From assembly GCF_029167625.1 (NCBI RefSeq), contig NZ_CP119145.1, forward strand, positions 4,154,001-4,218,000: a stretch of DNA of 64,000 nt, in the 5' to 3' direction. A program made the position numbers and the translations under genes. The notes under the pieces were generated by a model. That model was not told where the DNA came from, made no database searches, and saw nothing but the letters and a program-made list of their open reading frames with translations. The DNA comes from Streptomyces sp. AM 4-1-1 (GTDB lineage Bacteria > Actinomycetota > Actinomycetes > Streptomycetales > Streptomycetaceae). Positions 1 to 9,013 of this stretch are shown here, one piece after another (position 1 is the stretch's first letter; each line of letters starts with the position of its first letter).

Positions 1-577
1 CTGAGACAGCTTCCGGGAGGCCGACGAAACCGGCCTTCAACGGTTTGAGGCTCTCAAGGCTGGCCAAAGTGATGGTCTTCTGAAGCCGACAACGCTCGTC
101 CAAGACGTGAGTGGGCAGGACATAGAAGGTCCACTGGCCCAGGTCCAGAGGATCTAGGGTCTGCTTCTCCCGGTGATGCAGAAGGCAGAACACGTACACG
201 TCCGCGCTGCGCAGTACATCGGCTGAAGTGATGTCGGTCCGGGCGTCCCAACCGGAGGCGGGCGCGATACCGAAGGAGACTCTCGATGTCTGCGACTGTG
301 CCCACGACTGTAGGTAGGCCGTCGACTTCACCTCGATACGCCAGTTCTGGGGCGTACGGATGTCAACCGCGTCCCATTCGGTACGGGTACCCGTGGCAGC
401 GCCCAGCGCGGTGGCCACGAGGTACTCGGCCAGCACGCCTCGCATGGTGTTGCTGGTCAGGTCGGAGCACGCCCAACTCCAGAAGTCGGCGAGCTTGCCC
501 ACCGTCCTGCCGTTGGCGTGTATCAACTCATCGCCGCTGCGACGCGCGATGACCATCGGCCCAAGCTCGGTTCCCAC
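1..577 (-). CDS. PD-(D/E)XK nuclease-like protein, 3' end outside window
   Basis: An open minus-strand frame runs off the left edge, so the C-terminus is missing. The visible protein has a VLAEYLVATALG helix, then EWDAVDI and about ten residues later RIEVKSTAY. This E...D...ExK arrangement is that of PD-(D/E)XK restriction-endonuclease-like folds; the fold assignment is inferred from the motif. The chosen start is GTG at 577, with GGAGG about 5 nt upstream. The next candidate, ATG at 556, has no ribosome-binding site. It lies 68 bp downstream of the epimerase stop on the same strand and may be the last gene of that transcript. It could act in restriction or DNA repair, but the target is unknown. 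Confidence 0.6.
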   Translation of the reverse strand, partial: MGTELGPMVIARRSGDELIHANGRTVGKLADFWSWACSDLTSNTMRGVLAEYLVATALGAATGTRTEWDAVDIRTPQNWRIEVKSTAYLQSWAQSQTSRVSFGIAPASGWDARTDITSADVLRSADVYVFCLLHHREKQTLDPLDLGQWTFYVLPTHVLDERCRLQKTITLASLESLKPLKAGFVGLPEAVS

Positions 578-645
578 ACAGTCCTCCGAACTATCAAGCA
601 GGTACAGAGTTAAGCCTGCCAGTAGTGCACGCCCTTGTGGCGCTC

Positions 646-1680
646 TCAGTAACCGCCCTCTGGGCAGCAGAGAAGCGGAGCATCACCGCGATCATGCTTC
701 TTCTCCAACCCCATTCGATCAAGACCTGCCCCCCTCGGAGTCGCGCTCATGATCGAGGTCTGAATCCAGTCCGCTGTCGCGGAGATCCCCTCATCGAGTG
801 TCATGGGTGCCACTCTCGGGAAGAGCGCTTGCAGACGGACGCTATCGGCCTGGGAGTGGGCGACATCGCCAATGCGCGCGGGCATGTGCTGTCGTTTGAC
901 GACGTGCCCAATGGCTGCCTCGATCTCCTGGACCAGATCCAGCAGCGAAGTCCGGCTCCCGAAAGCCAGGTTCACCGGCCGGGGGCCCACCACGCGGCGC
1001 AGGAGGGCGTCGGTGAGGATGCGGCACACGGTGCCCACGTACGTGAAGTCGCGGGTCTGGGTGCCGTCGCCGTAGACGGTTACGGGCTCGCCGGCGAGGG
1101 TGGCACTGATCCACTTCGGGATGACGGCGGCGTAGGCGTGGTCGGCGCGCTGGCCCGGGCCGTAGACGTTGAAGAAGCGGAAGGGGAGGACCGGCAGGCC
1201 GAAGCTGTGATGGTAGGCGCTCAGGTACGCCTCCGTCGTGAGCTTGGTGACCGCGTACGGGCTCATCGGGGCGGTGGCGAGGTCCTCGTGCTTCGGCAGG
1301 TGAGGGTTGAAGCCGTAGACGGAGGACGAGGAAGCGGCGATCACGTGCGGGCCCCCGGCGCGGCGGGCTGCTTCGAGGACCTGGAGGGTGCCGGTCGCGT
1401 TGGCGTGGTGGCTGGCCAGGGGGTCCTGTAAGGAGCGCGGTACGGAGGGAAGCGCGGCCAGGTGGACGACGGCGTCGGCGCCGTGGAACACCTGGTCGAG
1501 CAGAGAGGCGTCCTGGACGTCTCCCTCGAAGAAGTCGACGTCGAGGCCGCCGAGATTCGCCTTGTCCCCGGTGGAGAGGTTGTCGACGACTCGGAGTCGG
1601 GTGACCTGAGGCTGCCCAGTCAGGGCACGGACAAGGTTGCCGCCGATGAACCCGGCACCGCCGGTGATGACGATCTGCAT
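646..1680 (-). CDS. NAD-dependent nucleotide-sugar epimerase/dehydratase
   Basis: Extended short-chain dehydrogenase of 344 residues, the usual length for UDP-glucose/UDP-GlcNAc 4-epimerases. The Rossmann motif TGGAGFIG is at residues 6-13, the catalytic serine region SSSSVYG at 117-123 and the YxxxK pair YAVTK at 142-146. It should interconvert a nucleotide-linked sugar in the cytoplasm; which sugar cannot be read from sequence. The ATG at 1680 follows GAAGGG. It begins 11 bp after the stop of the nucleotide-sugar dehydrogenase gene, so the two form an operon. That is a common pairing for making activated uronic or amino sugars. Confidence 0.9.
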   Translation of the reverse strand: MQIVITGGAGFIGGNLVRALTGQPQVTRLRVVDNLSTGDKANLGGLDVDFFEGDVQDASLLDQVFHGADAVVHLAALPSVPRSLQDPLASHHANATGTLQVLEAARRAGGPHVIAASSSSVYGFNPHLPKHEDLATAPMSPYAVTKLTTEAYLSAYHHSFGLPVLPFRFFNVYGPGQRADHAYAAVIPKWISATLAGEPVTVYGDGTQTRDFTYVGTVCRILTDALLRRVVGPRPVNLAFGSRTSLLDLVQEIEAAIGHVVKRQHMPARIGDVAHSQADSVRLQALFPRVAPMTLDEGISATADWIQTSIMSATPRGAGLDRMGLEKKHDRGDAPLLCCPEGGY

Positions 1681-1691
1681 GGGGTTGCCCT

Positions 1692-2993
1692 TCAGAGAGA
1701 GTCGACGTGGGCGCCGGCGCCGGCGAGCCGACGGCGGCAGTCGAGGATGTACGGGGCGTGCGCGCTGATCAGGGGGTAGTCGAAGGCGTCGTGGTCGGCG
1801 AGGAGGACGACGGCGTCGGCTGCCGCGAGGCGGGCTGGGGTCACATCGACCTGCTGGAGGCTCGCCAAGCCGACGGCGCGGGGATGGGCTTCGTCCAGGA
1901 CGTGGGGGTCGGCGGCCTGGACCTCGGCGCCCATGCCGGTGAGGAGTTCGGCGATGCGAGTGGCCGGTGTCTCCCGGGCGTCCCCGGTGTTGGCCTTGTA
2001 TGCCAGGCCGAGCAGCAGGATCCGGGAGCCCTTGAGCGGCTTGCCTCGTTCGTTGAGGCCCGCGACGAGGCGCCGCACCACGTAGTCGGGCATGTGGTTG
2101 TTGACGTCGTTCGCCAGTTCGACGAAGCGGAAGTTCTGCCCCAGGGCCCGCTCGACCCGCCACGACAGGTACGAGGGATCGACGGGCAGGCAGTGACCTC
2201 CGACCCCGGGGCCGGGGGTGAAGCGCATGAACCCGAACGGCTTGGTGGACGCGGCGTCGATGGCCGCCCAGACGTCGATGCCCAGGTCGTGGGCGATGAT
2301 TGCCAGCTCGTTGGCGAGCGCGATGTTCACGTGCCGGAAGGTGTTCTCAAGGAGCTTGGTCAGCTCCGCCTCCTTGCAACTGGCCACGGACACGACCGTG
2401 TCGACGAGCGACGCGTAGAAGGCGCGGACCGCCTCCATGGAGGACGGGTCGATGCCCGAGACGACCTTGGGGGTGTTCTCCAGCCTCCAGGTGGGATTCC
2501 CGGGGTCGATGCGCTCCGGGCTGTAGCCGAGGTGGAAGTCGCGGCCGGCGGTCAGCCCGGAGCCGCCTTCGAGGAGCGGTCGGAACACCTCCTCGGTCGT
2601 CCCGGGGTACGTGGTCGACTCCAGGATTACGGTCGCTCCGCGGGTGAGGTGGTGGCCGAGCGTCCGCGCCGCCTCCTCGACGTGCGACAGGTCCGGAGCG
2701 CCGTCGCGCAGCGGCGTCGGGACAGTGATGACCGCCACGTTGAACCCGGCGCAGTCGGACGGGTCGACGGTCGGCCGGTAGGCGCCGGCGGCGAGAAGAG
2801 GCGCCAGCCGCTTGTCCGAGATGTCCTCGACGTACGACTCACCGATCACGAGCCGCTTGATCCGCCCGGCGTCCACGTCGAGGCCGACGACCTGGTGACC
2901 GACCTCGGCGGCTCGCACTGCCAACGGGAGCCCGACGTATCCCTGCCCCACGACGACGACGCGGAGCCCGCGGGACTTGTGCTTCCTGGTCAT
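1692..2993 (-). CDS. UDP-glucose/GDP-mannose (nucleotide-sugar) dehydrogenase
   Basis: 433-residue nucleotide-sugar 6-dehydrogenase, which oxidises the sugar C6 hydroxyl to a carboxylate with NAD+. Visible are the N-terminal Rossmann motif GQGYVG (16-21), the middle-domain YSPERI (157-162) and the catalytic cysteine in GVGGHCLPVDP (Cys268). GGHCxPVDP resembles the WecC/WbpA branch, which acts on UDP-N-acetylhexosamines, more than plain UDP-glucose dehydrogenase; that substrate is inferred. The frame stays open upstream to 3152, but the ATG at 2993 is preceded by GAGGTGG at good spacing and gives the normal family N-terminus. First gene of the operon with the epimerase. Confidence 0.9.
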   Translation of the reverse strand: MTRKHKSRGLRVVVVGQGYVGLPLAVRAAEVGHQVVGLDVDAGRIKRLVIGESYVEDISDKRLAPLLAAGAYRPTVDPSDCAGFNVAVITVPTPLRDGAPDLSHVEEAARTLGHHLTRGATVILESTTYPGTTEEVFRPLLEGGSGLTAGRDFHLGYSPERIDPGNPTWRLENTPKVVSGIDPSSMEAVRAFYASLVDTVVSVASCKEAELTKLLENTFRHVNIALANELAIIAHDLGIDVWAAIDAASTKPFGFMRFTPGPGVGGHCLPVDPSYLSWRVERALGQNFRFVELANDVNNHMPDYVVRRLVAGLNERGKPLKGSRILLLGLAYKANTGDARETPATRIAELLTGMGAEVQAADPHVLDEAHPRAVGLASLQQVDVTPARLAAADAVVLLADHDAFDYPLISAHAPYILDCRRRLAGAGAHVDSL

Positions 2994-3346
2994 GCGGTCC
3001 ACCTCGCTGAAATTGGGGGCTGGGGGAGCGGGGACGTATACGTGGCGCGGGACCCGCGGTGGGTGGTGGCCGTAAGATGGGGCGCGCCTCGGCCGTACGG
3101 GACTCGCTTGGCCGCCTGTCTCGGACGGCCGAGTGCTTTTCGGGTGTGGCATGGGGAGCCGGGAAAACCCGCAGGCTGGCCCAACCCCCGGTTCGATACG
3201 ATGACGATGGCCTGCAGCCTCGTTCCGTCACCGTGTGTGACGTGTGCGTGCGATCGGAGTGATCGCATCGGCTGCGGCCTCCCGACCTGGGCCCGCCGTG
3301 GCAGTGGCACCGGCGCCGCAATGCGTACGAAATGGAGCATCCAAGG
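2994..3346. promoter_or_regulatory. Divergent intergenic region, sugar operon / metG
   Basis: About 350 bp between the divergent dehydrogenase and methionyl-tRNA synthetase genes. It must hold both promoters. I see no convincing riboswitch, T-box or tRNA, and no strong -35/-10 pair that I would place with confidence. Confidence 0.4.
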
Positions 3347-5068
3347 ATGGCTCGACACCTGGTAACCAGCGCGCTTCCCTACATCAACGGGATCAAGCAC
3401 CTGGGCAACATGGTCGGGTCGATGCTTCCGGCGGATGTGTACTCCCGGTACCTCCGCCAGCGTGGTCACGACGTCCTCTACATCTGTGCCACCGACGAGC
3501 ACGGCACGCCGGCCGAGTTGGCCGCCAAAGAAGCCGGACTCTCGGTCGCCGAGTTCTGCGCGCAGGCCCACGACGCGCAGAAGGCCGTGTACGACGGGTT
3601 CGAGCTGGCCTTCGACTACTTCGGCCGCAGCTCTTCGCAGCAGAACGTCGAGATCACCCAGCACTTCGCGCGCAAGCTGCACGAGAACGGTTTCATCGAG
3701 GAGCGTGCGATCCGGCAGGTGTACTCGCCGGTCGACGGCCGTTTCCTTCCGGACCGGTACGTCGAGGGCACCTGCCCGCACTGTGGCTACGACAAGGCTC
3801 GCGGCGACCAGTGCGAGAACTGCACCCGCGTCCTCGACCCGACCGACCTGATCGACCCGCGCTCGGCGATCAGCGGTTCCACGGACCTGGAAGTCCGCGA
3901 GACCAAGCACCTCTTCCTGCTCCAGTCCAAGCTCCAGCACGAGGTCGAGGAGTGGATCGCGACCGTCAGCGCCGAGTGGCCGCACCTGTCCACGTCCATC
4001 GCGCGCAAGTGGCTGACCGAGGGCCTGAACGACCGAGCCATCACGCGGGACCTGGACTGGGGCGTGCCCGTCCCGGCGGACACCTGGCCGGAGCTCGCGG
4101 CCGAGGGCAAGGTCTTCTACGTCTGGTTCGACGCCCCGATCGAGTACATCGGCGCGACGAAGGAGTGGGCGGGCGCGTCCGCCGACGGAGAGAGCCGCGA
4201 CTGGAAGTCGTGGTGGTACGAGGCCGACGACACCGTCCGTTACACGCAGTTCATGGCCAAGGACAACGTCCCCTTCCACACGGTGATGTTCCCCGCCACC
4301 GAGCTCGGCGTGCGCGAGCCGTGGAAGAAGGTCGACGTCGTCAAGGGCTTCAACTGGCTGACCTTCTACGGCGGTAAGTTCTCCACCTCCCAGAAGCGAG
4401 GCGTCTTCACCGACGCTGCCCTGGAGATCCTGCCCGGCGACTACTGGCGCTACTTCCTGATCGCCAACGCCCCCGAGTCGGACGACTCCTCCTTCACCTG
4501 GGAGCACTTCACCGCTACCGTCAACAAGGACCTGGCCGACACCCTCGGCAACTTCGTCAACCGCGTGCTGTCCTTCTCCCGCAAGCGATTCGGCGACGAG
4601 GTCCCGGCAGGTCGTGCCGCCGGCGAGGCGGAGGCGAAGCTGGGCGAGGAGATCGCACGGCTGCTCGGCGAGTACGAGGAGCAGATGGAGGCGCTCCAGT
4701 TCCGCAAGGCCGCCGCCGCCCTGCGCGCCCTGTGGTCCGCGGGCAACTCCTACCTGGAGGAGAAGGCCCCCTGGCTGGAGATCAAGACCGACGCCGACGG
4801 CGCCGCACTGACGCTGCGCACGGCGATGAACCTGATCCACCTGTACGCGGTCGTCTCCGAGCCGTTCATCCCGGCCTCGGCCGCCGCCATGCGCGGTGCC
4901 TTCGCCCTGGAGAGCGACACCGCGACCTGGGTGACCGCCGAGCAGGCCAAGTCCCTGGACGCTGTCCCGGCCGGTACAGCCTTCACTGTGCCGCCGGTGC
5001 TCTTCGCGAAGATCTCGGAGGAGGACCTGGAGTCCTACCGGGAGCGCTTCGGCGGAGCCGACGCCTGA
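3347..5068 (+). CDS. metG: Methionyl-tRNA synthetase
   Basis: Class I aminoacyl-tRNA synthetase of 573 residues that charges tRNA-Met. The HIGH-type signature is HLGN at 18-21. A zinc knuckle of the CxxC-x9-CxxC type is at Cys143, 146, 156 and 159. The KMSKS loop is present as KFSTS at 344-348, a variant known in this enzyme family. An anticodon-binding helical domain follows. An upstream ATG at 3332 exists, but the ATG at 3347 has GGAG nine bases upstream and gives the usual [12 protein letters not shown] start. The setting between sugar-nucleotide genes and an FkbM/glycosyltransferase operon is unusual for metG, which in actinobacteria often sits near tatD and ksgA. It may be a relocated or second copy. 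Confidence 0.93.
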   Translation: MARHLVTSALPYINGIKHLGNMVGSMLPADVYSRYLRQRGHDVLYICATDEHGTPAELAAKEAGLSVAEFCAQAHDAQKAVYDGFELAFDYFGRSSSQQNVEITQHFARKLHENGFIEERAIRQVYSPVDGRFLPDRYVEGTCPHCGYDKARGDQCENCTRVLDPTDLIDPRSAISGSTDLEVRETKHLFLLQSKLQHEVEEWIATVSAEWPHLSTSIARKWLTEGLNDRAITRDLDWGVPVPADTWPELAAEGKVFYVWFDAPIEYIGATKEWAGASADGESRDWKSWWYEADDTVRYTQFMAKDNVPFHTVMFPATELGVREPWKKVDVVKGFNWLTFYGGKFSTSQKRGVFTDAALEILPGDYWRYFLIANAPESDDSSFTWEHFTATVNKDLADTLGNFVNRVLSFSRKRFGDEVPAGRAAGEAEAKLGEEIARLLGEYEEQMEALQFRKAAAALRALWSAGNSYLEEKAPWLEIKTDADGAALTLRTAMNLIHLYAVVSEPFIPASAAAMRGAFALESDTATWVTAEQAKSLDAVPAGTAFTVPPVLFAKISEEDLESYRERFGGADA

Positions 5069-5081
5069 CGGTGCCTCTCGT

Positions 5082-5118
5082 GCCCGTACCGATCCCGGCT
5101 TCATCGGGCGGTACGGGC
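5082..5118. terminator. Hairpin between convergent metG and phosphatase genes
   Basis: Inverted repeat GCCCGTACCG...CGGTACGGGC (10-bp arms) begins 14 bp after the metG stop and extends into the last codons of the convergent phosphatase gene. It is probably a bidirectional rho-independent-like terminator without a U tract, as is usual in Streptomyces. Confidence 0.6.
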
Positions 5119-5739
5119 GGTTAGGTGCCCGGCCAGCTCAGCGGGTGGCACGTTCATCAGCCGCATTCGAGGGACGTCCTCGTCGATCTCGACCCACGTC
5201 ACGCCTCCGGATCCGGGCACATACTCGAGGTAGTGCTCGAAGCCGTGTTGCGTGAGCTTCAGCAGGAGGCAGGCGATCCCGCCGCCGTGTCCGACCAGGA
5301 CGGTCGTGCCGTGCGGTCCGGTGCAGACCTCGCCCCACAGGCGCATGTAACGGGCCTGGACGTCTTCGGAGGATTCGCCGCCCGGCGTTCGGAGCTGGTG
5401 GATGGGGACACTCTGACGGGCCGCCTCCGCCGCCGCGCAGTCTCTGGGCCGGCCGCCGAGATGGCCGCTGTTCTTCGCCGCCAGCCGGGTGTCCACACGG
5501 GTGTCGGCCGGTGTGAGCGCGGCCGTCAGGAGTGCGGCCGACGCACGGCATCGGGACATCGGGCTGACGAGCATCTGGTCGACCGCGAGTCCGGCTGCGG
5601 CGAGGGTGCGACCAGCAGCGCGGATGTCGTCGCGTCCACGTTTGCTCAGTGTGCCGCCGACGGCCCTGCCTTGGTGGATACCGCGGGCGTTTTCCTGGGT
5701 CTCACCGTGCTTGACCAGGTAGATGTGTTTAGTGCTCAT
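5101..5739 (-). CDS. Histidine phosphatase (phosphoglycerate-mutase-like)
   Basis: 212-residue member of the histidine phosphatase superfamily. The N-terminal catalytic motif reads LVKHGET, with the phospho-accepting His11, while the neighbouring position, almost always arginine (RHG), is lysine. Further signatures are SPMSRCRASA, GGESSEDVQAR (general acid/base region) and a second catalytic histidine in VGHGGGI. It would remove phosphate from a small sugar phosphate or similar molecule. The ATG at 5739 follows GAGGGACGG. It is the last gene of the 12.5-5.1 kb operon, 23 bp after the FkbM gene, so its substrate is probably a pathway intermediate. Confidence 0.85.
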   Translation of the reverse strand: MSTKHIYLVKHGETQENARGIHQGRAVGGTLSKRGRDDIRAAGRTLAAAGLAVDQMLVSPMSRCRASAALLTAALTPADTRVDTRLAAKNSGHLGGRPRDCAAAEAARQSVPIHQLRTPGGESSEDVQARYMRLWGEVCTGPHGTTVLVGHGGGIACLLLKLTQHGFEHYLEYVPGSGGVTWVEIDEDVPRMRLMNVPPAELAGHLTARTAR

Positions 5740-5762
5740 GGTGGTCCGTCCCTCTTCTCGGA

Positions 5763-6317
5763 TCAGTCCCAGTCGCGGACGTCGACGAAAGCGGATACGG
5801 CGGCGACGAGTTGGTCGTGGTCGGCTCGGCTCATGGTGGGGAAGCGGTCGTAGTGCCACTCGATGTAGAGGACCGAGATGAGACCGATCGTCCCGTCGGC
5901 GATCAGTTTCGTGAGCACGGGGTATTCGGCGCCCTCGATGTCCATCTTCACGACGACGTGATCGTTCGGGGTGACGGTCTGGCGCAGCCACGCGCTGAAG
6001 TCGACGGCAGGTACCGGGACCGGCGATCCGTAGTCGATCTGCTGGTCATACACCGGCGGGACCCGCTTGTCGGGCATCACCGTGGAGCTCTCGTGGTGGC
6101 CGAGGAAGAGGTTGATCACCCCGTCGTGCGTCCACACGGCGCTGTGAGAGACCTCGACGCGAGGTGAGTGAGCAGCCTGTTCGACTTCGTAGCGGATGGC
6201 CGGCAGCAGCTCCGTGTTGGGCTCGAAGGCATAGAAGTCGTGGTCAGGGAGCTCGTCGATGAAGCGGCTCAGCACGATTCCGAGGTTGGTCCCGCAGTCG
6301 ATGAAAACTTTGCGCAT
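5763..6317 (-). CDS. FkbM family methyltransferase
   Basis: 184-residue SAM-dependent methyltransferase of the FkbM type. The SAM-binding region begins at the N-terminus (MRKVFIDCGTNLG), with an acidic FYAFEPN strand end. The diagnostic VVVKMDIEGAEYPVL lies near residue 120. FkbM enzymes usually O-methylate sugars or polyketides. The protein is shorter than many FkbM members, which often carry extra N-terminal sequence. The start is set by ATG at 6317 with GGAG seven bases upstream. This start lies inside the end of the preceding membrane-protein gene (49-bp overlap), pointing to tight translational coupling. Confidence 0.88.
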   Translation of the reverse strand: MRKVFIDCGTNLGIVLSRFIDELPDHDFYAFEPNTELLPAIRYEVEQAAHSPRVEVSHSAVWTHDGVINLFLGHHESSTVMPDKRVPPVYDQQIDYGSPVPVPAVDFSAWLRQTVTPNDHVVVKMDIEGAEYPVLTKLIADGTIGLISVLYIEWHYDRFPTMSRADHDQLVAAVSAFVDVRDWD

Positions 6318-7864
6318 GAAGGACTCCCGTGGTTGGTCGTTGTGGCGGGTAGGTGGATTTCCTGCACGACGCCGTCGGCGAGCAGGACAAAGTCGCCGGT
6401 TTCCGGCCGGTAGCAGCGTTCCTGGTAGCGGATGGTGATGCGGCGCACCGGTTCCTCACCGCGGTAGGGAGGAAGGTCGCCCCACTGGTAGAGCTGGCCG
6501 CCGGGGGCCTTGAGCCGGCGCAGCCGCCGGGGCAGCGGGCCCTTCGGCGTACCGGAGTTGAGGCGGATGAACATCGTGGTCAGGAAGGCGATGTGCTCGC
6601 GTGCCTGTTCCGCGTTCGTTTGTGCTCGGCCGTAGGTCTGCTTGAGGCGGTGGAGCTCGGCCGGGTCGCCTGCTGCGCGAACGAGGCGGTCGCGCAGCCC
6701 TGGGTCCCAGACGATGCCGAGGTGGCCATGGAGGATGGGTTCGCTGGTGAGGAAGTAGCCCAGGACTCGGCCGAATTCGCGCTCATACGGGCACATGAAG
6801 TCGTTGTAGAGCCCGAGTGTTGCGCCGGAGGCTGTCTCCACCTGCCAGTTGACGCGTGCCGTGAACGGTGAGTCCCACCAGCCGAGGTGCCATGGCTGCC
6901 ACAGCAGGTCAGCCGTGCTGAGGATGAAGATCAGGAGTGCGATGACGACGGCCGGCCAGCCGAACGCTGCGTCGTACTCCTGATCAGGGAGCAGTGCGAC
7001 GGTCAGCGCGAGTGCGGCGTTGGTGCAGATGTTCTCCCAGAAGAAGATGCCGGAGGCGAGGACGACGGCGAGGTTGAAGACGGCCGTCGCGACCAAGACA
7101 GCGACGAGGAGGCTCCGGTCGTGGAACGCGACAAGGCCGGCGGTTTCGACAAGCACCGTCAGGATGTTGAGGGGGCGGTCCACGGCGCGTGCGCGGCGCA
7201 GGAAGCCGGTCACGGTTTCAGCGGGCAGGAAGCGTGCCCATCCCCAGGAGTAGGCGGAGGCTGTGAGGTAGTGGGTGCGGTTGTGCCAGGCCCACGACCA
7301 GGGGCGTGGCCCGAGCCGGGCTTTGCTCCACGCCGGTTTGACGTAGTGGGAGAGCGAGACGCATCCGAGTACCAGTACGAGCCCGGTTGAGGGTTCTGGC
7401 GTGCTGAGAGCCGTCCCCACGAAGAACCAAGCGAGGTACGCCTTGAGCAGCCTCAGCGGCATCATCGCGTGGTGCTTCCACCCGCGCAGCCGGCCGCAGT
7501 AGACAGCGAGCCACGGCAGCAGGGCCGGTGCCCAGAAGCAGGAGGCTACTGCGAGGAGCAGCAGCACCACTTTGGCCCAGCGCTGTGGGCCGATGGGTTG
7601 GGTCACGTCGTAGTCGCTCGTGGTGCCCTGCCAAGTCAGCAGGGCGATCACGAATACGACGAACCAGCGGAAGGGGCCGGGGTCGGGCGGGGGGAGGAAG
7701 GCGAGCAGGACGGAGGGAACGGCAGTCGCGAACGTCGCTCGCGAGAACGTCGGCCGAGAGGACAGCGTCCGTACCGTCGGAGAGACGGCGAAGCGGTAGC
7801 AGAACACGACGGCCGCCACGATCACGACGGTGGTCACGTACGCGGGCAGTGAAGGCAGCTCCAT
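6269..7864 (-). CDS. Polytopic membrane protein of unknown function
   Basis: 531-residue protein with roughly nine to ten hydrophobic segments in the first 330 residues, followed by a soluble C-terminal part of about 170 residues. Aromatic, histidine-rich patches (WHNRTHYL, WQPWHLGWWDSPF) stand out. I do not recognise the family. A role in lipid- or polyprenyl-linked substrate handling would suit neighbours such as a glycosyltransferase and an FkbM enzyme, but that is guesswork from context. It starts 6 bp after the glycosyltransferase stop and overlaps the FkbM gene by 49 bp, so it clearly belongs to the operon. Confidence 0.7.
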   Translation of the reverse strand: MELPSLPAYVTTVVIVAAVVFCYRFAVSPTVRTLSSRPTFSRATFATAVPSVLLAFLPPPDPGPFRWFVVFVIALLTWQGTTSDYDVTQPIGPQRWAKVVLLLLAVASCFWAPALLPWLAVYCGRLRGWKHHAMMPLRLLKAYLAWFFVGTALSTPEPSTGLVLVLGCVSLSHYVKPAWSKARLGPRPWSWAWHNRTHYLTASAYSWGWARFLPAETVTGFLRRARAVDRPLNILTVLVETAGLVAFHDRSLLVAVLVATAVFNLAVVLASGIFFWENICTNAALALTVALLPDQEYDAAFGWPAVVIALLIFILSTADLLWQPWHLGWWDSPFTARVNWQVETASGATLGLYNDFMCPYEREFGRVLGYFLTSEPILHGHLGIVWDPGLRDRLVRAAGDPAELHRLKQTYGRAQTNAEQAREHIAFLTTMFIRLNSGTPKGPLPRRLRRLKAPGGQLYQWGDLPPYRGEEPVRRITIRYQERCYRPETGDFVLLADGVVQEIHLPATTTNHGSPSCAKFSSTAGPTSESC

Positions 7865-7870
7865 GGCCGC

Positions 7871-9013
7871 CTACCGGACGGACGGGGAGGGGACCCGCCC
7901 ACAGGCTGCGGGCAGGGTCTCCAGGTAGGAGGCGATTCGTTCCCGGGGGTCTTGGACGAGGTGCAGGTCCCGATGGCGTTCGACGTTGACGCGAAGCTCA
8001 CGCGCCCGGTTGAGAAAGTCGAGTACCGCCCCGCGCTCGATCCGTGGAGTGCTGGTGCCGAGTTCCGCCTCGTGGACCACCTTGGCGCACCAGTGCTGGT
8101 CATACGTCGGCAGCGGCACCAGGTGTACCGGTTTACCGAGAACGAACGCCTCGCTGATGAGGTTGAAGCCGGCATTGGAGAAGACGGCCTCGGAGCGGGC
8201 CAGGTCGGAGATGAATGCCTGGCGGTCGAACGGGCAGATTTCGATCTTGTCGTCGGCGTACGGGCGCAGGTTCTCGATCTCATCCGAGTGCGCGTAGATC
8301 CGCAGAGTTCGATCGGGGACGTACTGGCGGAACACGTCGGCGAGGGCGCGGACGGAGTCCTCAGGGCCGTGATCGAAGTACCGGGAGAAGTAGGCCGTGG
8401 ACACAGGTTCACTCGTGATCCGGGCGGAGCGGACGAAGTCCGGAACGACAGGGGCGATGAACTCCAGCTTCCGGTCGTCGGCCTCCAAGGGGACGTAGGA
8501 GCAGATGAAGGACCGGTCGGCCCGAGGGGCGAAGTAGCGCAGGCGCTGCTCGTCGGCGGTGCGTGCGTACCGACCGACCGGCGGCAGGTCGAGGTGCCGG
8601 TACTTGCTCTGCTGGTCCACCGATATGAGGGGCCTGCCGAAGTGGTAGGCCAGGCGCGGTGTGTTGGGCTCGTAGTCCGTGATGAACATGTCCGGGGCGC
8701 CGGTTTTCCTGATGGCCCGGCGTAGCCGCAGGTGCTGGCTGATGCCGGCGGGAGTCCGCCGGATGTTGGTGCGTAAGACATCGGCCGCGTGGATGCGGTC
8801 GTCACGGGCAAGGAGCGTCGGCATCCACCCGTCCCACGCGGGGAATCCGAGGTCGCGGAAGTACTCGACTCGGGTGCTCCCGTTGGTGATGATCCGTACA
8901 TGGTGGCCGCGGTCGCGGAGGTACTGGGCGATCACGCTCTGCCTGACGGAATGCCCCATGCCGATGCCGTTGACGCCGATGATCACGCTGAGCGGCTGTG
9001 TGAGTGCGGACAC
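7871..9013 (-). CDS. Glycosyltransferase (MGT/MurG-like, GT-B fold)
   Basis: 380-residue protein with a GT1/GT28-like N-terminus: a short hydrophobic strand then GVNGIGMGHSVRQSVI, the GxGHxxR loop typical of MurG and macrolide-type glycosyltransferases. The C-terminal donor-binding part has SEAVFSNAGFNLISEAFVLGKPVHLVPLP, matching the NAG...EA...KP pattern that holds the nucleotide-sugar. The frame is open upstream to 9349, but GTG at 9013 has GAAGGG at ideal spacing and begins just before the first strand. Coupled to the membrane-protein gene (6-bp gap). The nearby dehydrogenase/epimerase pair could supply its donor sugar. Confidence 0.88.
   Translation of the reverse strand: MSALTQPLSVIIGVNGIGMGHSVRQSVIAQYLRDRGHHVRIITNGSTRVEYFRDLGFPAWDGWMPTLLARDDRIHAADVLRTNIRRTPAGISQHLRLRRAIRKTGAPDMFITDYEPNTPRLAYHFGRPLISVDQQSKYRHLDLPPVGRYARTADEQRLRYFAPRADRSFICSYVPLEADDRKLEFIAPVVPDFVRSARITSEPVSTAYFSRYFDHGPEDSVRALADVFRQYVPDRTLRIYAHSDEIENLRPYADDKIEICPFDRQAFISDLARSEAVFSNAGFNLISEAFVLGKPVHLVPLPTYDQHWCAKVVHEAELGTSTPRIERGAVLDFLNRARELRVNVERHRDLHLVQDPRERIASYLETLPAACGRVPSPSVR

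Noticed and set aside
3170..3210. GGTTCGATAC resembling a tRNA T-loop upstream of metG
   Set aside because: No acceptor stem, D-arm or anticodon arm can be folded around it.
1707..3365. 552-residue plus-strand frame over the sugar dehydrogenase
   Set aside because: Shadow of a clearly conserved gene; no family signature and Val/Gly/Asp-rich composition.
2990..5104. 704-residue open frame antisense to metG
   Set aside because: Typical high-GC shadow frame: low-complexity Val/Gly/Arg/Asp composition, and metG on the other strand has full motifs.
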